The notes beneath the pieces are model-generated. The model worked only from the letters and a program-made list of their open reading frames with translations, did not search any database and had not been told where the DNA came from. DNA of 23,529 nt, from assembly GCF_028618695.1 (NCBI RefSeq), contig NZ_JAQIVI010000100.1:1-23529 (forward strand). The letters are read 5' to 3'. Position numbers and translations under genes: made by a program. The DNA is from Natrinema soli (GTDB lineage: Archaea; Halobacteriota; Halobacteria; Halobacteriales; Natrialbaceae). This document shows, in pieces, positions 21,262 through 23,529 of this stretch. Numbering within the stretch: position 1 is the first letter of the stretch; each line of letters opens with the position of its first letter.

Positions 21262-22316
21262 TAGTAACCGTTAGAACTTTCTACTCAGAGATGGTTTCTG
21301 AGGGTAGTGGATCATCTCGACGAAATCTCTATCGAGGAATTACAAGATGCTCTCGACAACGTGGAGGGGAAGAAGCCGACACAACGGCTCTTAGCGGCAA
21401 TAGCGTGCAAAAACGGCGTTACACAGACTGAACTAGCCGAGTGGTACGACGTTCAGCGACGCACAATCTATAGCTGGCTCAAGCGACTCGACACCGACGA
21501 GTCGCTTGAGCAGGCTGTAACTGACGATCACCGATCTGGGAGAAAGCGAAAGCTCTCAGAAAACGAGCAACAAGAATTCGAAGAAGCTGTCCACGACTTA
21601 CCCGAAGAAGTTGGGGTTGACGCGCCGGCGTGGACGCCGGCGCTCGTCCAGCAGTATCTCGACGAGACCTACGATGTTGATTACTCAATCCCGAGTTGCC
21701 GGCGGTTGCTCAAAGAAGCGGGATTGCGCTATCAAAAACCACGCCGTACAGCCGCCGAATCTAATGCTGACGAGCAAGAAACGTCCCGCGAGGAACTCAA
21801 AAATAGCGGCAGGAGATGGACGCCACAGTAGTGAGTATTGATCAAACCAAGAAATCGGTCCAGGTTGAGCCGCGTGCCGCGTGGTTTCCGCGCGGCACGC
21901 AGCCGTCTGCCGAATTATCCGGCCAACGCGACTGGACGTGTCTCTTGGGTGCGGTCACCGAGAACGGTGATCGTTTTTTCTCCTGATTTGAAGAGTACGT
22001 TACTGCCGATCACGCGAAATATTTCATTATTGCATTATGTAAAGTGTTCGAAGATGATCTACTCGTTGGGTGAGATGGAGCGCCGTACTTTCAGGCGTCG
22101 ACCGTCACGGATCTGGCGGCCCGTGACGACCTTGCGTTCGTCACGTTACCGACGTTCTCTCCCGAACTAAATCCGGTCGAAGCGTGCTGGAGACAACTAC
22201 AAACGGCTCTCAGTAACCGATTCTTTGGGTCACTTACTGAGCTTACAACAGCGATCGATACCGCTCTTGATCAACTCTCTATTCCCAAAATGAGCAACTA
22301 TTTCTAACTCCTACTA
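21262..22316. mobile_element. IS630-family element, degenerate, about 1,055 bp
   Basis: Imperfect terminal repeats TAGTAACCGTTAGAA (21262-21276) and, inverted at the right end, TAGTAGGAGTTAGAA (22302-22316), 12 of 15 matching, each next to a TA dinucleotide (21260-21261 and 22317-22318), the IS630 target. Carries one broken transposase gene. Its right end lies inside a thioredoxin-like gene whose other half is not on its left, so a deletion or rearrangement followed insertion. Confidence 0.75.
21307..22307 (+). pseudogene. IS630-family transposase, multiply broken
   Basis: N-terminal frame from GTG 21307 (MDHLDEISIEELQDALDNVE) holds the helix-turn-helix VTQTELAEWYDVQRRTIYSW. Near 21800 an A-run has one base too few, and the restored frame meets a TAG at 21804 (probably TGG originally). 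The catalytic frame goes on MDATVVSIDQTKKSVQVEPR from 21816 but has two TGA stops, at 21984-21986 (FFS-stop-FEEY) and 22071-22073 (LVG-stop-DGAPY), before TLPTFSPELNPVEACW and the end SIPKMSNYF. At least four lesions, so dead. Perfect stems at 21477-21511 (14 bp), 21622-21643 (10 bp) and 21872-21900 (10 bp). Confidence 0.85.
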
Positions 22317-22318
22317 TA

Positions 22319-22528
22319 GTCGACTGGTGGGAGAAACACGACGGGAACTGGTCTCTCGGCCTCGATCCGACTGCGGAACTGACTGCACGGTATCTCGCGG
22401 GCGGCTATCCCTCCGCCGTCGCGATCGATTCGTCCGGAATCGTTCAATGGTCGGACACCGGCGTCAAAACGGCGGACAAACTCGTGGCGGGGATCGAACA
22501 GGCGCTCAAGGCGGGGACGGACGCGTGA
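22319..22528 (+). pseudogene. C-terminal half of a TlpA/thioredoxin-like protein
   Basis: Open from the IS630 right end to TGA at 22526-22528: VDWWEKHDGNWSLGLDPTAE, then LAGGYPSAVAIDSSGIVQW (the cis-Pro turn of thioredoxin folds is GGYPSAV) and GVKTADKLVAGIEQAL. The N-terminal half with the redox CxxC is missing and not found on the other side of the IS. Overlap GTGA with ccdA shows the two formed an operon: a membrane reductant carrier and its extracytoplasmic thiol partner. Confidence 0.75.
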
Positions 22529-23187
22529 TCGACGCATCGCTCCTGTCGACGGTCGTCTTCGCACTCACTGCCGGCGTCGCGACCTTCTTTAGCCCCTGTG
22601 CGTATCCGCTGTTGCCCGGGTACGTCGGGTTCTACGTCAGCCGGACGGACGGCGACGCATCACTCGGTGGGGCGACGACCCGGGGAATCGCCGCGGGCGT
22701 TGGCGTTCTTGGAACGCTTGCAGCCCTCATCGGGGTGACGTTCGTGATCGGCCAGCAGACGCTATCGAACCTCACGGTTTTCGAGTCGCTCGTCGGCGGA
22801 CTGCTGGTGGTCTTCGGCGCGCTCGTTCTCGCCGGTCGCGCCCCCTCGCTGTCGATTCCGCTTCCGAAGCGGCGCTCGAGTATCTTCGGATTCGGACTCT
22901 TCGGTTCGGGGTACGCGCTCGCCGGAGCCGGTTGCGTCGCGCCCGTCTTCCTCGCAGTCGTCGCCCGCTCGCTGTCGCTGCCAACCGAGGCGGCGGCGCT
23001 CGTCTTGATGACCTACGTCGGTAGCGTCGTCGCCTTGATGATCGCAGTGACGGTCGCGACCGGAATGGGACTGATCGCGAGTGCAGGTCGGTTCGCGGCC
23101 TACTCGGGACTCCTGAAGCGGCTCGCCGGAGGTCTGATGATCGTGGCTGGGGTCGGACAGCTCTATCTGGCACTCGTTGTCTATTAA
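22525..23187 (+). CDS. ccdA: CcdA-type cytochrome c biogenesis / thiol-disulfide membrane protein, 220 aa
   Basis: Six hydrophobic segments typical of the CcdA/DsbD transmembrane family, with the two redox cysteines in conserved settings: C25 in FFSPCAYPLLPGYVGF and C137 in GYALAGAGCVAPVF. These pass electrons from cytoplasmic thioredoxin across the membrane, for cytochrome c maturation or related thiol reduction. GTG start overlaps the stop of the truncated TlpA-like gene (GTGA). Intact and in typical chromosomal codon use. With its partner cut, electron delivery to that protein is lost unless another copy exists. Confidence 0.88.
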   Translation: MIDASLLSTVVFALTAGVATFFSPCAYPLLPGYVGFYVSRTDGDASLGGATTRGIAAGVGVLGTLAALIGVTFVIGQQTLSNLTVFESLVGGLLVVFGALVLAGRAPSLSIPLPKRRSSIFGFGLFGSGYALAGAGCVAPVFLAVVARSLSLPTEAAALVLMTYVGSVVALMIAVTVATGMGLIASAGRFAAYSGLLKRLAGGLMIVAGVGQLYLALVVY

Positions 23188-23420
23188 CAGTAATAGTAGC
23201 ACGATTTCATCATTCAGAATAGCTCGTGTAACTCACGGTCGGTACAGGTTGCAGATGTAGCACAAATGCGCGACCATCTGATCTTCGCTGAGATACAAGG
23301 TGTAATTTTATACCTTTTCATCTTATCCATGTTGGTAACGGTACCCACACTATGAGTCTTATCAGTATTTACCACAAATCTATCATACGGTTTAGGAACC
23401 AATACGGTATACTATAGGCA

Positions 23421-23528
23421 TTAGCAGAGATACTCATAGATTTGCGGCGAGCTGAGCGTTGGTAGAGCTGCTAAGAGGAACTCTTTGATCCCATTGACCG
23501 TTCGAAACAGCTGATTAGCTCGACCTTC
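23421..23528 (-). CDS. C-terminal end of an unrecognised gene (partial at window edge)
   Basis: On the minus strand a frame enters from the window end and reads EGRANQLFRTVNGIKEFLLA, then ALPTLSSPQIYEYLC, ending at TAA (23421-23423). It looks like a real protein tail, with helical periodicity. Too little for an assignment. The AT-rich gap 23188-23420 between it and ccdA has no gene I can support; both genes converge on it. Confidence 0.4.
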   Translation of the reverse strand, partial: EGRANQLFRTVNGIKEFLLAALPTLSSPQIYEYLC

Positions 23529-23529
23529 C

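Noticed and set aside
1..23529. Search for CRISPR arrays, tRNA and rRNA genes
   Set aside because: No regularly spaced direct repeats and no cloverleaf-type or rRNA sequence were seen.

Overview
The window comes from a halophilic archaeon (Halobacteria). Evidence seen: GC-rich DNA with AT-rich islands only at promoters, strongly acidic proteins, TATA-type promoters close to start codons, a HalOD1 domain, a Bat-type HTH regulator, and insertion sequences of haloarchaeal type (ISH8-, ISH1- and ISH3-like, plus IS1595, IS630 and IS701). The two ends look like ordinary chromosomal genes: a zinc-type alcohol dehydrogenase at the left, and at the right a thioredoxin-like fragment followed by ccdA. 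Everything between is an accessory island in active decay.

Layout. 1-1.0 kb: dehydrogenase C-terminus and a degraded gene. 1.2-3.5 kb: a small Cys-rich gene and a SWIM zinc-finger gene split by a 1,624-bp IS4/ISH8-like element with a 10-bp target duplication. 3.6-4.0 kb: a small membrane protein. 4.1-7.0 kb: a tightly overlapping run of eight small accessory genes, the first broken by an amber codon, the second by a one-base frameshift, the last a HalOD1 protein. 7.1-9.1 kb: an IS1595-type transposase interrupted by a complete 1,121-bp ISH1-like element. 9.1-9.7 kb: coding debris. 9.7-11.8 kb: a Bat-family regulator divergent from an R2-like (ferritin-fold) oxidase, followed by a second copy of the regulator's N-terminal domain. 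12.0-15.3 kb: transposon graveyard (ISH3-type transposase, antitoxin-like gene, IS701 fragment, MITE-like element, IS630 fragment). 15.3-16.6 kb: a second, diverged copy of the 5.3-7.0 kb gene run, with a dying HalOD1 copy. 16.7-20.7 kb: more small zinc-ribbon or acidic proteins, a VapBC toxin-antitoxin pair and a 342-aa double zinc-ribbon protein. 20.9-22.3 kb: a zinc-ribbon gene and a dead IS630 element that abuts the truncated thioredoxin gene next to ccdA.

Two patterns stand out. First, six accessory transcription units start with the same kind of 5' element: a GTGTTGTT-type conserved box, then a hairpin of variable sequence but conserved pairing, then (in five of six) a GAGGG purine tract that in three sits at Shine-Dalgarno distance from the ATG. 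The hairpin arms change together between copies, so this looks like a structured RNA leader shared by an otherwise uncharacterised family of small zinc-binding proteins. Second, the transposase genes of six unrelated IS families are packed with perfect 8-14 bp inverted repeats inside the coding sequence, which I did not see at this length or density in the resident genes I scanned (alcohol dehydrogenase, R2-like oxidase, ccdA).

The accessory genes themselves mostly have no function I can name. Their common traits are short length, Cys-pair zinc sites, overlapping stop/start codons implying translational coupling, and repeated duplication and decay.
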